A stretch of 64,000 nucleotides of DNA from Onthophagus taurus (lineage: Eukaryota; Arthropoda; Insecta; Coleoptera; Scarabaeidae). The stretch is taken from contig NC_091966.1 of assembly GCF_036711975.1 (NCBI RefSeq), forward strand, positions 5,587,501 through 5,651,500. The letters are read 5' to 3'. The position numbers and the translations under genes were made by a program. Below, one piece after another: positions 12,490-23,094 of the stretch (position 1 is the first letter of the stretch; every line of letters starts with the position of its first letter). The notes below the pieces were generated by a model, which ran no database searches, was not told the DNA's origin, and saw nothing but the letters and a program-made list of their open reading frames with translations.

Positions 12490-12600
12490 AAAAAACCACC
12501 AAATCGATAATAGAGGCATCTCCAATAGGCCCCGAGATCAAGAAAACCTTAATCCCTCGGAAAAAATCAAGAAGGTGCCCCAAACTCTATGGTCTGCCCA
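12490..12600 (+). mobile_element. Penelope-like element, reverse transcriptase fragment
   Basis: About 35 codons on the + strand carry C-P-K-L-Y-G-L-P-K-I, the L-Y-G-L-P-K motif of Penelope-type reverse transcriptases, preceded by a basic stretch. The fragment is short and joins directly to a second fragment in the opposite orientation. Confidence 0.6.
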
Positions 12601-12820
12601 AAATCCCCTCCCTCAGGAAGGCTGCTCCGGATCGGGGACGGTGTAGGATCGTTTTCCAAGTGGCTGACAAGTGCAGGGCGTCATCTCTCTTGTTGAAGGT
12701 ACCGTTCTTCTCTATTTCGATGGACTCGCGGATGAGTCTGGTGCTCCAATGTGGAACGTTGGCTATTTCCATATCTGAAGCTGCTAGTTTTCCATATATC
12801 CATATACATAGAATAATCAT
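12590..12820 (-). mobile_element. Penelope-like element, C-terminal fragment in opposite orientation
   Basis: On the minus strand the sequence reads T-R-L-I-R-E-S-I-E-I-E-K-N ... F-N-K-R-D-D ... L-S-A-T-W-K-T-I-L. This matches my knowledge of the C-terminal tail of arthropod Penelope-like proteins (R-E-S-I-E-I ... N-x-x-D-G-x-x-L-S). With the + strand RT piece it forms a head-to-head junction. Confidence 0.5.
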
Positions 12821-12824
12821 GCAA

Positions 12825-13215
12825 AATAATTTGATATTACAATAGTATTATTTAAGTGTTTGCCTAACCTATCCTTTGATATGGACTCCCTCAGCTGATA
12901 GAATGAGAGTCATTCGGCTTGCGCATACTACATATCAATCCTATTATTCCACGTGGAAAATAACCATAATGCTCTGATCTCAATGAGAGTTAGTACTTTC
13001 ATGGAGGCATTGTCGTTAGCGAGGCTTACAAACCCTCCAGCATGCCTATGAAGTGGGTATATTTGCATTATTTATTTGCACCACGTGGAATAATAGGATT
13101 GATATGCTGTATGCCCAAGCTGAATGACTCTCATTCTGTTAGCGGAAGGAGTCGATATCAAAGGATAGGTTCGGCAAACACTTAAATAATACTATTTTAA
13201 TATTCAATTATTTTG
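12825..13215. repeat. Fold-back repeat, copy A (~390 bp, arms ~130 bp)
   Basis: The left arm contains gtgtttgcctaacctatcc, gagagtcattcggcttgcgc and tatcaatcctattattccac. The right arm carries the same words in reverse complement. The arms continue more weakly outward through an attattttgca word. There is no coding capacity. Copies B and C follow at 13556 and 15854. Confidence 0.85.
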
Positions 13216-13324
13216 CACAAATTTTCTATTTATATGTACATATGGTACACTGGCTCAAGATATAGAATTATTCAATATATTTTCCACGAGGAATTATAAT
13301 AAACCACTATACCATTTAAAATAT

Positions 13325-13555
13325 ACCATTTAAATGACTCCACGTATCTACCGACTGGAAGTTTGGCCCCTAGTTAGAAAAAAAATAATTTTGATTAAAT
13401 TCGCTATAACTAAAGAACGGTTTGACCGATTTCAATGTTCTATATCTCAAACGAAAGCTTGCGTCTGGCTGAATAATTATGTGTAAAGCATATTGAACAC
13501 TTCCATATCTGAAGCTGCTAGTTTTCCATATGTATATGTAAATAGAATAATCATG
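13325..13555. repeat. Unit linker of the fold-back array, copy 1
   Basis: Block from atttaaatgactccacgtat through cttgcgtctggctgaataat to tccatatctgaagctgctag. It recurs almost unchanged at 15627-15855, so fold-back copies B and C belong to a larger direct duplication with a period near 790 bases once the Tc1-like element is removed. Confidence 0.8.
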
Positions 13556-13945
13556 CAAAATAATGTGATATTAAAATAGTATTATTTAAGTGTTTGCCTA
13601 ACCTATCCTTTGATGTGGACTCCCCCGCTGATAGAATGAGAGTCATTCAGCTTGCGCACACTACATATCAATCCTATTATTCCACGTGAAAAATAACCAT
13701 GATGCTCTGATCTCAATGAGAGTTAGTACTTTCATGGAGGCATTGTCGTTAGCGAGGCTTCCAAACCCTCCTGCATGCCTATGAAGTGGGCATCATGGTT
13801 ATTTTCCACGTGGAATAATAGGATTGATATGCTGTATACCCAAGCCGAATGACTCTCATTCTGTCAGCGGAAGGAGTCGATATCAAAGGATAGGTTCGGC
13901 AAACACTTAAATAATACTATTTTAATATTCAATTATTTTGCACGA
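13556..13945. repeat. Fold-back repeat, copy B
   Basis: Same structure as copy A, with arms ending at attattccacgtg on both sides of a ~110-base centre that contains gcattgtcgttagcgaggct. The Tc1-like element is inserted only about 20 bases beyond its right arm. Confidence 0.85.
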
Positions 13946-13963
13946 ATTTTCTATTTATATGTA

Positions 13964-15476
13964 CAGCTCTGTTCAGATTTAATGCGAATCGGCCGCTGTT
14001 AGCTCCGACATGCCGCTGGTACTGGAAGAAGACGGAGACATCTTTTGTTTCTATTCAATTCGATTTCTGAGACTAAAGGAAGAGAGTAAAACCCAGGTAA
14101 AACCGTCTCAGTTGGAAGTGGGCCGAAGAATGGAGCACCTTTTTTTAAATGTGTTAATTTTATTTTATTTTAAATCTTTTTTGATATTTTTAAGCACAAC
14201 AAATACACGATTTTTTATATGTTCCTCTAATAAAGTATTTCTATAAATAAAACGTCAGATAAAAGTTATTCATGACCGGGTAGCTGTAAAAAACCCCTAA
14301 TTACGGAGCAATTGGCTACAACACGGTTACGATTTGCCTGTAAATACCTTGAGTATAATTGGGAACCAGTCATCTTCACAGACGAAAAAATCTTCTGTTC
14401 GTCGGACGACCATAAGAAATTACTATGGCGAAGGAATGGAACCCGGTATGATGCTAATCATGTTCAACCCAATACAAGAAGTGGACGCATTTCCTTGGGT
14501 TATTGGGGATTCATGGACCGGGAGAACTGACCGAAATTAAAGGAAGATTTAATTCGATTGAATACATTCGAGTGGTGGAGGATGTTTTGATACCATCAGT
14601 AAGAACCTTGTATCCAGAAGGGATCATCACGATAGTTCAAGACAATTCGCCCGTGCATTCTTCAAGAATTGTTCATGATTGGTTTAACGATCATAATGAG
14701 GTTAGGCGAATACCCTGGCCAGCTTGGTCACCGGATCTAAACCCATTCGAAAATCTATGGGCTTTGGTGGAAAAACAGTTTAATAAAAATACCAACTTTC
14801 TGATAATCTGCGCCGCAACATTACAGTTGTGTGGGAATTGTTTCGCGGTAAGGATGTATGCGAAAGATTAGTAAATTCGATGTCCACCAGATTGCAATGT
14901 TGCGTAGAGAATAATGGATATTATACAAAATACTGATATTTGATGGTATAATGGACTGTATGAAATTCTCCCCAATCAGATTATTATAATATTTATTATA
15001 TTTTATATGTATAATAATATCTTATATTTTTTGTTATATAGGAGTATTATATTTTATTATATTGATTGTTGATTGTTTGATTTTATTACATTAAAATGGT
15101 TTGCGATATATTTCAATATATGTATTGTTTATATATAACTTATTATCAATATATCATTTTCATTTCTTTTGAGGTTCGACTTATCCTTCCACTGTATTAC
15201 CAAAGTAATACAGTAATTATTAGTAATTATTTTCATTTACTACAGGAATTGTGTAAACTAAATGGATTGCTTATACCTATTTATTTTCTTAATTTTTCTT
15301 TGTGATTCAGTCATCTTGGCCATATAAATCACACCACCCCGCTTGCCTGTTCGGAACATTTACAAGACTACAAAGCAGGTAAAACCGAATTGAATGTCTC
15401 GTGAACGTAGGTCGTTTCTAGTACAATTTTATGCCTCTACGAGCGGCTCTTTTCGCATTATATCTGAACAGAACTG
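13964..15476 (+). mobile_element. Tc1-like DNA transposon, inactive, with TA duplication
   Basis: A 1513-bp element bounded by TA at 13962-13963 and 15477-15478. The termini are imperfect inverted repeats of about 35 bases: cagctctgttcagatttaat at the left, and cagttctgttcagatataat as the reverse complement of the right. It carries a broken transposase on the + strand. The target is a gTAcatatggtacac repeat whose uninterrupted paralogue lies at 13228-13260. Confidence 0.92.
14298..14871 (+). pseudogene. Tc1-like transposase remnant, DD35E spacing
   Basis: The DDE transposase part of the enclosing element. The first catalytic Asp sits in V-I-F-T-D-E-K, the second at 14641 in Q-D-N-S-P-V-H, and the Glu at 14749 in S-P-D-L-N-P-F-E-N-L-W. 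The Asp-to-Glu distance leaves 35 residues between them, one more than the classical Tc1 DD34E. A frameshift near 14500-14515 splits the protein, and the N-terminal helix-turn-helix region is not readable, so it is not functional. The A-T-T-R-L-R-F-A start and W-R-R-N-G-T-R-Y motif are family-typical. Confidence 0.88.
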
Positions 15477-15626
15477 TACATATGGTACACTGGCTCAAGA
15501 TATAGAAGTATTCAATATATTTTCCACGAGGAATTATAATAAAAATTGCATATATACGTATAACTAAAATATTCGTGCAAAATAATTTGATATTAAAATA
15601 GTATTATTTAAGTGTTTGCCTAACCT

Positions 15627-15855
15627 ACCATTTAAATGACTCCACGTATCTATCGACTGGAAGTCTGGCCCCTAGTTAGAAAAAAAATAATTTTGATTAA
15701 ATTCGCTATAACTAAAGAACGGTTTGACCGATTTTAATGTTCTATATCTCAAACGAAAGCTTGCGTCTGGCTGAATAATTATGTGTAAAGTATATTGAAC
15801 ACTTCCATATCTGAATCTGCTAGTTTTCCATATGTATATGTAAATGGAATAATCA
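15627..15855. repeat. Unit linker of the fold-back array, copy 2
   Basis: Near-identical duplicate of 13325-13555. It is preceded by a truncated fold-back arm (15570-15626) that ends abruptly at cctaacct. Confidence 0.8.
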
Positions 15856-16245
15856 TGCAAAATAATTTGATATTAAAATAGTATTATTTAAGTGTGTGCC
15901 TAACCTATCCTTTGGTATGGACTCCCTCTGCTGATAGAATGAGAGTCATTCGGCTTGCGCATACTATATATCAATCTTATTATTCCACGTGGAAAATAAC
16001 CATAATGCTCTGATCTCAATGAGAGGTAGTACTTTCATGGAGGCATTGTCGTTAGCGAGGCTTACAAACCCTCCAGCATGCCTATGAAGTGGGTATATCT
16101 GCATCATGATTATTTTCCACGTAGAATAATAGGATTGATATGTAGTATGCGCAAGCCTAATGACTCTCATTCTGTCAGCGGAAGGAGTCGATATCAAAGG
16201 ATAGGTTCGGCAAACACTTAAATAATACTATTTTAATATTAAATA
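15854..16245. repeat. Fold-back repeat, copy C
   Basis: Third copy, with both arms and the gcattgtcgttagcgaggct centre. It ends with the same catatggtacac flank that follows copies A and B. Confidence 0.85.
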
Positions 16246-16329
16246 ATTTTGCACGAATGTTCTATTCATATGTACATATGGTACACTAGCTCAAGATATG
16301 GAAGTATTCAATATATTTTCCACAAGGAA

Positions 16330-17177
16330 TAATATTTTTAATATTTTAATAATAATATTTTATTTCTCCATTTTACAAAAAAGCATAGAGTGCGTCAATT
16401 TAACAATAATTACATTGTGATATAATACAAATTGAATTCAAACATTAAATTGGAAAAACATGTCGTTTTCCTCACCATTACCGTTAATAAGAATTTTTTA
16501 TTTTTATTTTAGTACCTAAATTAGTTTATGTAAGTAGTCGTTATTAGAGTATATGCGATAAGATAATTTATAATAATTAGTATTGTAGCGTCTATGTTCG
16601 AATATATGCCTTAAATATTGTATTTTTTCTTTAATTTATTTAAATAGATTATATTTATTTATTTCTTTCATAATTTGTTTCAGTAGTTGATCCCACGGTT
16701 AGGCACGGAGGCCCTAGCGTTTGCTTTACATAACTTTTATTTTATTTAATTTTTTTTTCTTTAATAGATGCGTGCGCCAATTCACGCCATCAAATCACTA
16801 AACAAGATACACTAAAAGACATTTCCACATTTAAAGATTGTTATTATTTCCTTCAGTAAAATATTTATTAGTCCTACTTCATTTTGGTGCGTTTTTAAGA
16901 TTACTTCTAAGGAGAATTTTAAATAGTAACGATTGTATCTAAGTAACACCAATGAACTTTATGTATTAATTGTTAGCTATCGACCCTTAAACATTAAACC
17001 CTTGAGCAAAGTGAAAGCATTTTATTCCTCGGATAATGAGAGAGATGAAGCAAACTTTTTCAGATCGTCTCTTTTCTTATTATGACTCTATCTCACTTAT
17101 CTACATTTATTCTCTTTTTGAGAATAAACAGTGTATATGGTTAGCAATCTGGAGTAGTATAATCAATGATTTTACCT
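16330..17177. other. Gene-free AT-rich DNA
   Basis: No open frame with a recognisable domain and no clear repeat; AT-rich throughout. Confidence 0.35.
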
Positions 17178-17523
17178 ACCGTCCCGTAACTTACAGGAAA
17201 CTGTAAATTTAATTTCGTCGACGACACTAGATGGAAATTTTATACAAAAAGTTTATTTTTAGCTTTATTCTAAAACAATAAGAAATAGACCTTTCGACGC
17301 CTATATTTTTGTAATTAGAAAAAAATAAAGAATTTAATAAGCGGATAATCAGTGGTTGTTTCCTTTTAAAAAAATGAAAATTGTCATGATATCTCAATAT
17401 CTAAAACCGAAAAATTTTTTTTGTCTACGTCATCAAATTCTCTTTAAAAAAGTGTCCATATAATGTCTTAGTTGTAACACTCCACCTAGAATAATAACGA
17501 AGATAATTGCACTTGCTGGTCTT
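17178..17523 (-). repeat. Right copy of the ~320-bp inverted repeat pair
   Basis: Reverse-complement partner of 9988-10318, with similarity ending at cttgctggt. The two copies are clearly diverged, with substitutions throughout and a small insertion near gtcgtcgacga. No target duplication is evident at the outer ends. Confidence 0.8.
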
Positions 17524-17845
17524 TTTTCACCGAAATGCTTAAATGATTAAAATTAAATATATCAGTGTTGCAACCTAACAAAAAAATATGCACACTCACT
17601 TCTAAACCTTTTTATATACAAAAATAATTAAATTCGTTCACTATTTGTGTAAATCTATTTATTTCCCTAAATCTTAATTTTTTCATATTTACAAATTTTT
17701 ATCTAAACAAAAAGTAAGGTTATGTTCTGTTAAGTTGGGTTTGACAGATGAGTAATTAATCAAATATTTAAGTTTAAAACGATTTAATACGTAAGTTTTA
17801 TCAAAAAAATCTTGTAATATATCAACTTTTAATTATATTTTTAGC

Positions 17846-19239
17846 ATGGCACTTAAAAAGAAAGTTTGTGTGGTTGTTTTGGGCGATATAGGCCGTAGTC
17901 CACGAATGCAATATCATTCAGAATCGTTTGCTGAACAAGGGGATATTGTGGATATAGTTTGTTATAGAGAAACACTCCCGAAATCTACTTTAATAGCCCA
18001 ACCTCTCGTTAGTTTTCATTATTTAGCCCCCTATCCAACATTGATGTTGCCAAAGTTTTTGAATTATGTTTTTAAAACTTTATGGCAAGCGATTAATTTA
18101 TTATTTGTGCTTATAATTACAAGAAAACCGGATATAGTTTTGGTACAAAATCCTCCAGCCGTTCCTGCCCTTCTTGTTTGTTGGGTATTTAGTTTAATTT
18201 GTGGGGCTAAATATGTTATCGATTGGCATAATTACGCTTATAGTATAATGGCTTTAAACGTTGGAAAAAATAACGTTTTGGTGAAAGTTACTAAGAAAAT
18301 TGAAGAGTTTATTGGTAGAAGGGCAACTAATTTATGTGTTACTAAAGAAATGAAGAAGGATTTAATGGAAAATTGGGGAATAAGGTTCATAATTTTATTT
18401 AATTAATAAAAAATTAATTTTTTATTATTTTAGAGCTACTACTTTGTACGATCGACCCTCCGATGTATTTCATTCAATAACTCTTGAAGAAAAACACAGT
18501 TTATTAAAGAAATTATCATCTAAATATGAATGTCTTGGATCTCCCAGTGAGGATGAAACAGTTATCTCGAATCTTGAAGACAACAAAGTAATTTTAAAAG
18601 AAAATAGACCTGGAATTATTATTTCAAGTACTAGCTGGACTGAAGACGAAGATTTTTCTATTTTACTCAAAGCGTTAATAAGTATTTAACATCAAATTAC
18701 TCAAAAATTAACTTTAATTAATTAAAAATGTTATAGATTACGAAAACCACATTAAAGAAGATAACATAAAGCAATTACCAAATTTAATATGTATTATAAC
18801 AGGAAAAGGTCCACTAAAATCTTATTATCTAAACAAAATAAATCAACTTGAATTGAAACACATAAAAATAATAACCCCATGGTTAGAAGCTGAAGATTAT
18901 CCAAAAATAATAGCTTCAGCTGATTTAGGAGTTTCTCTTCATACGAGTTCAAGTGGGCTCGATTTACCAATGAAAGTTGTTGATATGTTTGGTTGTGGAA
19001 TTCCAGTTTGTGCATATGATTTTAAATCTTTATACGAATTAGTTAAACATGAAGAAAACGGCTTTGTATTTAAAGATGCTGAAGAATTAAGCGATCAAAT
19101 TCAAAGTTGGTTTCAGGAATTTCCAAATAATAAAATTCAAAATTATCAAAAAGAAGCTTTTCTAAATGAAATTAATAATTTTAGAGAATTAGGTTGGAGG
19201 GAAAATTGGAATATGATTGCTTCGAGCGTATTTGAATAA
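17846..19239 (+). CDS. ALG1: ALG1, chitobiosyldiphosphodolichol beta-1,4-mannosyltransferase
   Basis: ALG1 adds the first mannose to GlcNAc2-PP-dolichol on the cytosolic face of the ER in N-glycan assembly. The model joins 17846-18384, 18434-18681 and 18737-19239 with tiny introns of 49 and 55 bases; phases close to 429 residues, near the ~460 of the human enzyme. The N-terminus has [15 protein letters not shown], the donor-side glycine loop of the family. Then come hydrophobic stretches around residues 75-130, Q-N-P-P-A-V-P and I-D-W-H-N-Y. The C-terminal GT-B half has [22 protein letters not shown] ttttag directly before the ATG could be the acceptor of a 5' UTR intron. A fragment of its last exon is duplicated at 22137. 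Confidence 0.95.
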
Positions 19240-19291
19240 CTTTAAATGTCAATGTGAGGTTGAAGACAATTTGGGTTGCCTATATTAATTT

Positions 19292-19297
19292 AATAAA
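19292..19297 (+). promoter_or_regulatory. Polyadenylation signal of ALG1, inside a dispersed repeat
   Basis: AATAAA 53 bases after the stop. It lies within a ~60-base repeat (gacaatttgggttgcctata) also present near 9600-9655, so the 3' end signal may have been supplied by repeat DNA. Confidence 0.5.
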
Positions 19298-20100
19298 GAT
19301 TAGAACATTTACAAACTACTACCCTTGTTTATAGATATACATAGTTATTCAACCGATGTTGGTTTGTGCACATGATACCCAGATGGCAGGGTAATTAATG
19401 TGTCGCCATTCATAAAAATTTAAACTCGATAGTGTCCTAACGTATTACTACGAAAAACGTAAAATAAGTTGCATATATTGTAGTATTTCTTGCATAAAAA
19501 GATATCGATAATGTGTCTTTCGAGAATAATACCGAATTGTTGGAGACTATTCGTCGGTAAGTAACGATTTGTAGACGCCAAATTTTTTTATGAACAGATT
19601 TTATGGCAGGAAACCAACTGCGTTGAATCTTTTTAAGACGTTCGTTTAAAAGACTATATTTTATATACCGAGTAAGGCATTCAAATTGAGACTACCTAAT
19701 AACTCATAAAACATCAATTTTATCATAAAAGTTTCAGATAAAACTTCATCGTATAAAGGCGGAAAGTATTCTGAACGACTTTTATTGCATATTAGAAGCG
19801 CCATCAATATTTTTCAATTGTTAAGTATGCTTTTCAAAGGGTACATGTTTTTTGATAAGCATGGTTTTTCGAAAAAAGGGCCAATTGAAAAGTTACCTAT
19901 AATCCCACACAATATATTAACTGCCCAACGTCGTTGGTAATTCATTTCACGTAACCAATAAAAATTTTCTAGTAACCAATAAAGCATACTTGTATCTAAT
20001 AACAAAATGAAATTGGCTTTTGGATATCATTCTCCTAAAGCTCTTGATGCAAAGACGTCTGTCAAGTTGGCACTATATCTTGCGATTTCAATAAAAAAAA
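19298..20100. other. Gene-free AT-rich DNA
   Basis: No supportable coding region or clear repeat; short frames lack any domain. Confidence 0.3.
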
Positions 20101-20104
20101 ACTA

Positions 20105-20330
20105 TTGCATTAATTGTCGTTTAATTAGTTGTAATTTGTCGTAAAGTTTACAAATTTGGCGCTTTCTTTTTTTATAAACAATACTTGAAATATTGCATTT
20201 TTGAGGTAGTGCTAACTTGACAGTGGGAATCTATGGTGAAGAGTGGAGATAACAAAAAACTAATAACGTCATTCATTGTCGCTTAATTTGTTGTAATTTG
20301 TCGTAAAGTTTATAAATTTGTCGCGTCCTT
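20105..20330 (+). repeat. Direct repeat pair, ~75 bp
   Basis: The block cattaattgtcgtttaatt ... gtaatttgtcgtaaagttta recurs with small changes about 170 bases later, at 20105-20180 and 20270-20335. Confidence 0.7.
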
Positions 20331-20562
20331 TTTTAAATATATGGATTATTACGAACAGCAGCTTAAACATTGAATTTCTTGTAGCGCCTTTTTCTCTATT
20401 GAAGATCTTACACAAGATAGGATGTTTCTGTCTAGAAATCTTTGTTCGAATAAATTTTGGGCATAATTAATATCTCTGCCTGCTCCATAAACAAAAGTTA
20501 TTTTAGTTATTTTCATTATGTTCAGTCAACACAATAAAGTCAACCTTAAAAAAGTTCATTAA

Positions 20563-21255
20563 TATACAGGCTATTTCTAAATTGCGATATCAAGACGTGT
20601 ATTTCAGCAAAAATTAAGGAGAGTTTTTCATATAACTTTTTGTTCAAAACCCTTTCCCCACCGAGTTACAGCACTCTAAAGTTAGGGGAAAAAATTGTTT
20701 TTATTTAATAAATTATTTTTTATATAATGAACTTTTGCAGGTAACTGTTGTTAATAAAATGACACTTTTTGACGATTTCTATAACCCGAAAATGTTATTA
20801 CAAGAGGCTGAACAAATCGACCCCATAATAGTTTGCATTAGTACTTTTTAATACGTCTACATTTTTCTATTTAAAAACTTGATTTAAATAGTGGGATTCA
20901 ATACGCAACTTTTTTGTCTTTTGACATTTTCTCCTAAAATTGTTAGTTTGATCACAAAAAAATAAAATAATATACAGGCTCAAGTGAATTAATTCAGAGA
21001 TTGGTTATTATTAGTTAAAGAAATGAAGTTATGTTAAATTGATCTCAGCATTATTTTATTTTTTATGATCAAATTAACAATTTGTTAGTTGTAAAATGTT
21101 AAGAGATAAGAAAATTGCAGATTTTTCCCTTAATTTTAGAGGGCTATAACTTGGAGGAGAAGGGGTTTTGAATAAAAAGTTATATGAAAGACACCCCGTA
21201 ATTTTCGCTGAAAAATCATCCCTTGAAATCTTTCACATCAATTTAGAAACACTCG
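20563..21255. repeat. Fold-back element, ~690 bp with arms of ~140 bp
   Basis: The left arm (20563-20700) has tttcagcaaaaattaaggag and catataactttttgttcaaa. The right arm (about 21105-21255) carries their reverse complements with roughly three quarters identity by eye. A second nested inverted pair built on atcacaaaaaaataaaataa lies inside (20930-20975 against 21045-21090). No coding capacity. Confidence 0.75.
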
Positions 21256-22136
21256 TTAATAAAAGCAGAAATACATACTTCGTTTTTATTTATTTAATTG
21301 ATTCTAATTATTATTTCTTAATTTTCGTATTTGTATTTTAACCAAAGAATTCTCAACGACGAAATAATAAAGAAAGAATTTGTATACGTGAAATCGTTTA
21401 TCCAAACTCGAGTAGTTGCAAAAAAGTTTTGTTTATACTACATACTCGTTTGATATGTGTGATCCATTAAACTGTCGGTCGGCCAATTGCTCAAAGGAAC
21501 GCTCGGCGCTACCACGTCTGGAATTAAGTCTGCAATAAGACGAACAAAAATCAAAACTGACTTTTTGTATTTCCACTACAATTTAAATCGAAAATAATTA
21601 TTGGTTTTTTTTATTTTATCGTAGAAAAGTACTAATTGATTTATTTAATTAGCAAGTCAATTTTTGGTTCTCTGTTATAAAAAAAGGACAGATATTTTTT
21701 AAAATATTTAAATGTAATGCTTAAAGTAATTAAATATTTTATATCTTAAACAATTTCGTGTTCAATCACATAAATTCAATTAATCTTTTATTCTGTGTAT
21801 GCAACTTCTACTACAAGTTGGATTTCCAATTTTATTCAATTCAATCATAAATGATATTTTTGAAATTTAAATGATGAGCAACCCAACTCGATCGGTTGGA
21901 TAACTATGTATATCTATTACTACAATCGTTTAAAATTTAGCAATAATTGTAAATTCGAACCCTATCACAATTAATTGTACTCTGTCCATCCTGAGTATTT
22001 GATGACCATCCAGTGATTAATATAACAGAGATTTATTTACTTCTGGTCTCTTGAACGCTACTCTTCTAATTTCATGCTAAAATAAACCCATATTTCCTAT
22101 ACATCCAATAACATGGATGTTTGCTCCTCTGCAGCT
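21256..22136. other. Gene-free DNA between fold-back and ALG1 fragment
   Basis: No gene, RNA or clear repeat can be supported. Confidence 0.3.
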
Positions 22137-22254
22137 GGCAAATTCAAAATTGGTTTCAGGAATTTTCAAGTAATAAAATTTAAAATAAACAAAAAGAGGC
22201 TCTTATGAATGAAATTAATCATTTTAGAAAATTAGGTTGGAGGGAATATGATTG
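22137..22254 (+). pseudogene. Duplicated fragment of the ALG1 last exon
   Basis: About 118 bases align to ALG1 bases 19108-19222: ggtttcaggaatttt, aaaaagaggctctta and attaggttggagggaa all match with scattered substitutions. A small deletion fuses gggaa to tatgattg. The source frame is broken (aacaaa replaces a tatcaaa stretch). It lies 2.9 kb downstream of the parent in the same orientation, just beyond the 3' end of SNU13. Confidence 0.85.
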
Positions 22255-22336
22255 AAAATTAATATGTACTAAAAAAGCTTATATTTTATATTCAATCTGT
22301 TAATACAAAATAAAAGTGATTCTTAAATTAGTTTAT

Positions 22337-22776
22337 TTACACTAATAATCTTTCGATTTCTTGTTGAATCGTAGTGATTTGCGGTTTTAGTTGTGACCCT
22401 TCATTTATTGTCACACTACACGCAATAACCGATCTTGAAACGCCACAAGCTCTTCCTAAAGCTTGCTTTGACCTAACAAATACATAAGGAACGTTTTTAT
22501 CTTCACATAGTAAAGGTAAATGCAACAAAATTTCCAACGGTTCTGTATCGGCAGCCATTACAATAAACTCCGATATTCCCCGATTCAAAGTTTTCGTGAC
22601 TTCGTTAGCGCCTTTACGGAGTTGTTTATAATTCATCGCTTGTTGAACGAGGTTCAAAATTTTCGTGGTAAGAGTGGCATCAGCCAATGGATACGCTTTT
22701 GGATTTACTTCTTCAACCTACATTAAGTAAAAATTAATTTAATATTTGAGGTTATAATTTAATGTTTTCTTACCAT
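22337..22776 (-). CDS. SNU13: SNU13 / NHP2L1 (15.5K), L7Ae-family RNA-binding protein
   Basis: Binds the kink-turn of U4 snRNA in the tri-snRNP and of box C/D snoRNAs, so it acts in both splicing and rRNA methylation. The model joins 22774-22776 and 22337-22717: exon 1 contributes only the ATG, immediately before a gtaag donor, and exon 2 continues [14 protein letters not shown]. The product is 127 residues, against 128 in human, and almost invariant ([32 protein letters not shown]). An AATAAA on this strand overlaps the stop codon (22337-22332), implying a very short 3' UTR. It converges with ALG1 and diverges from CSN1. Confidence 0.96.
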
Positions 22777-23094
22777 TTTTGAAAACGTGCCAAGTCGGGA
22801 ATGTTAAAAAACGATTAATTAATGTCAAAAGCAACCTCTCGGCGTTAATGCGCTTCACTGAGGAGCAAATTAACCGAGCTTTTAAGAGAACACGTGCAAT
22901 CGAAAAACGCGGTTCGAAAAGTTAGGTTATGCGTCAATTATAAACGTAAGAACAACGCTTTTTATAGCGACATCTATTATAAAAAGTAATAACTCTTATT
23001 AAGTGATGCTACGATCAAGTTGTAAGGCCTTATTATTGTTTCAAAGGGTTGAATTAATTTATTGGGGTGTGTTGGGTTGAGTTAGAGAAAATAA

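Noticed and set aside
22337-22687. SNU13 starting at an internal Met (M-A-D-A)
   Set aside because: That codon is not ATG: the open frame continues upstream to a conserved V-N-P-K-A-Y-P-L and a splice acceptor, with the true ATG in exon 1.
22847-22924. Short plus-strand frame upstream of SNU13 (M-R-F-T-E-E-Q-I)
   Set aside because: 25 codons, no recognised family; it lies in the likely SNU13 promoter region.
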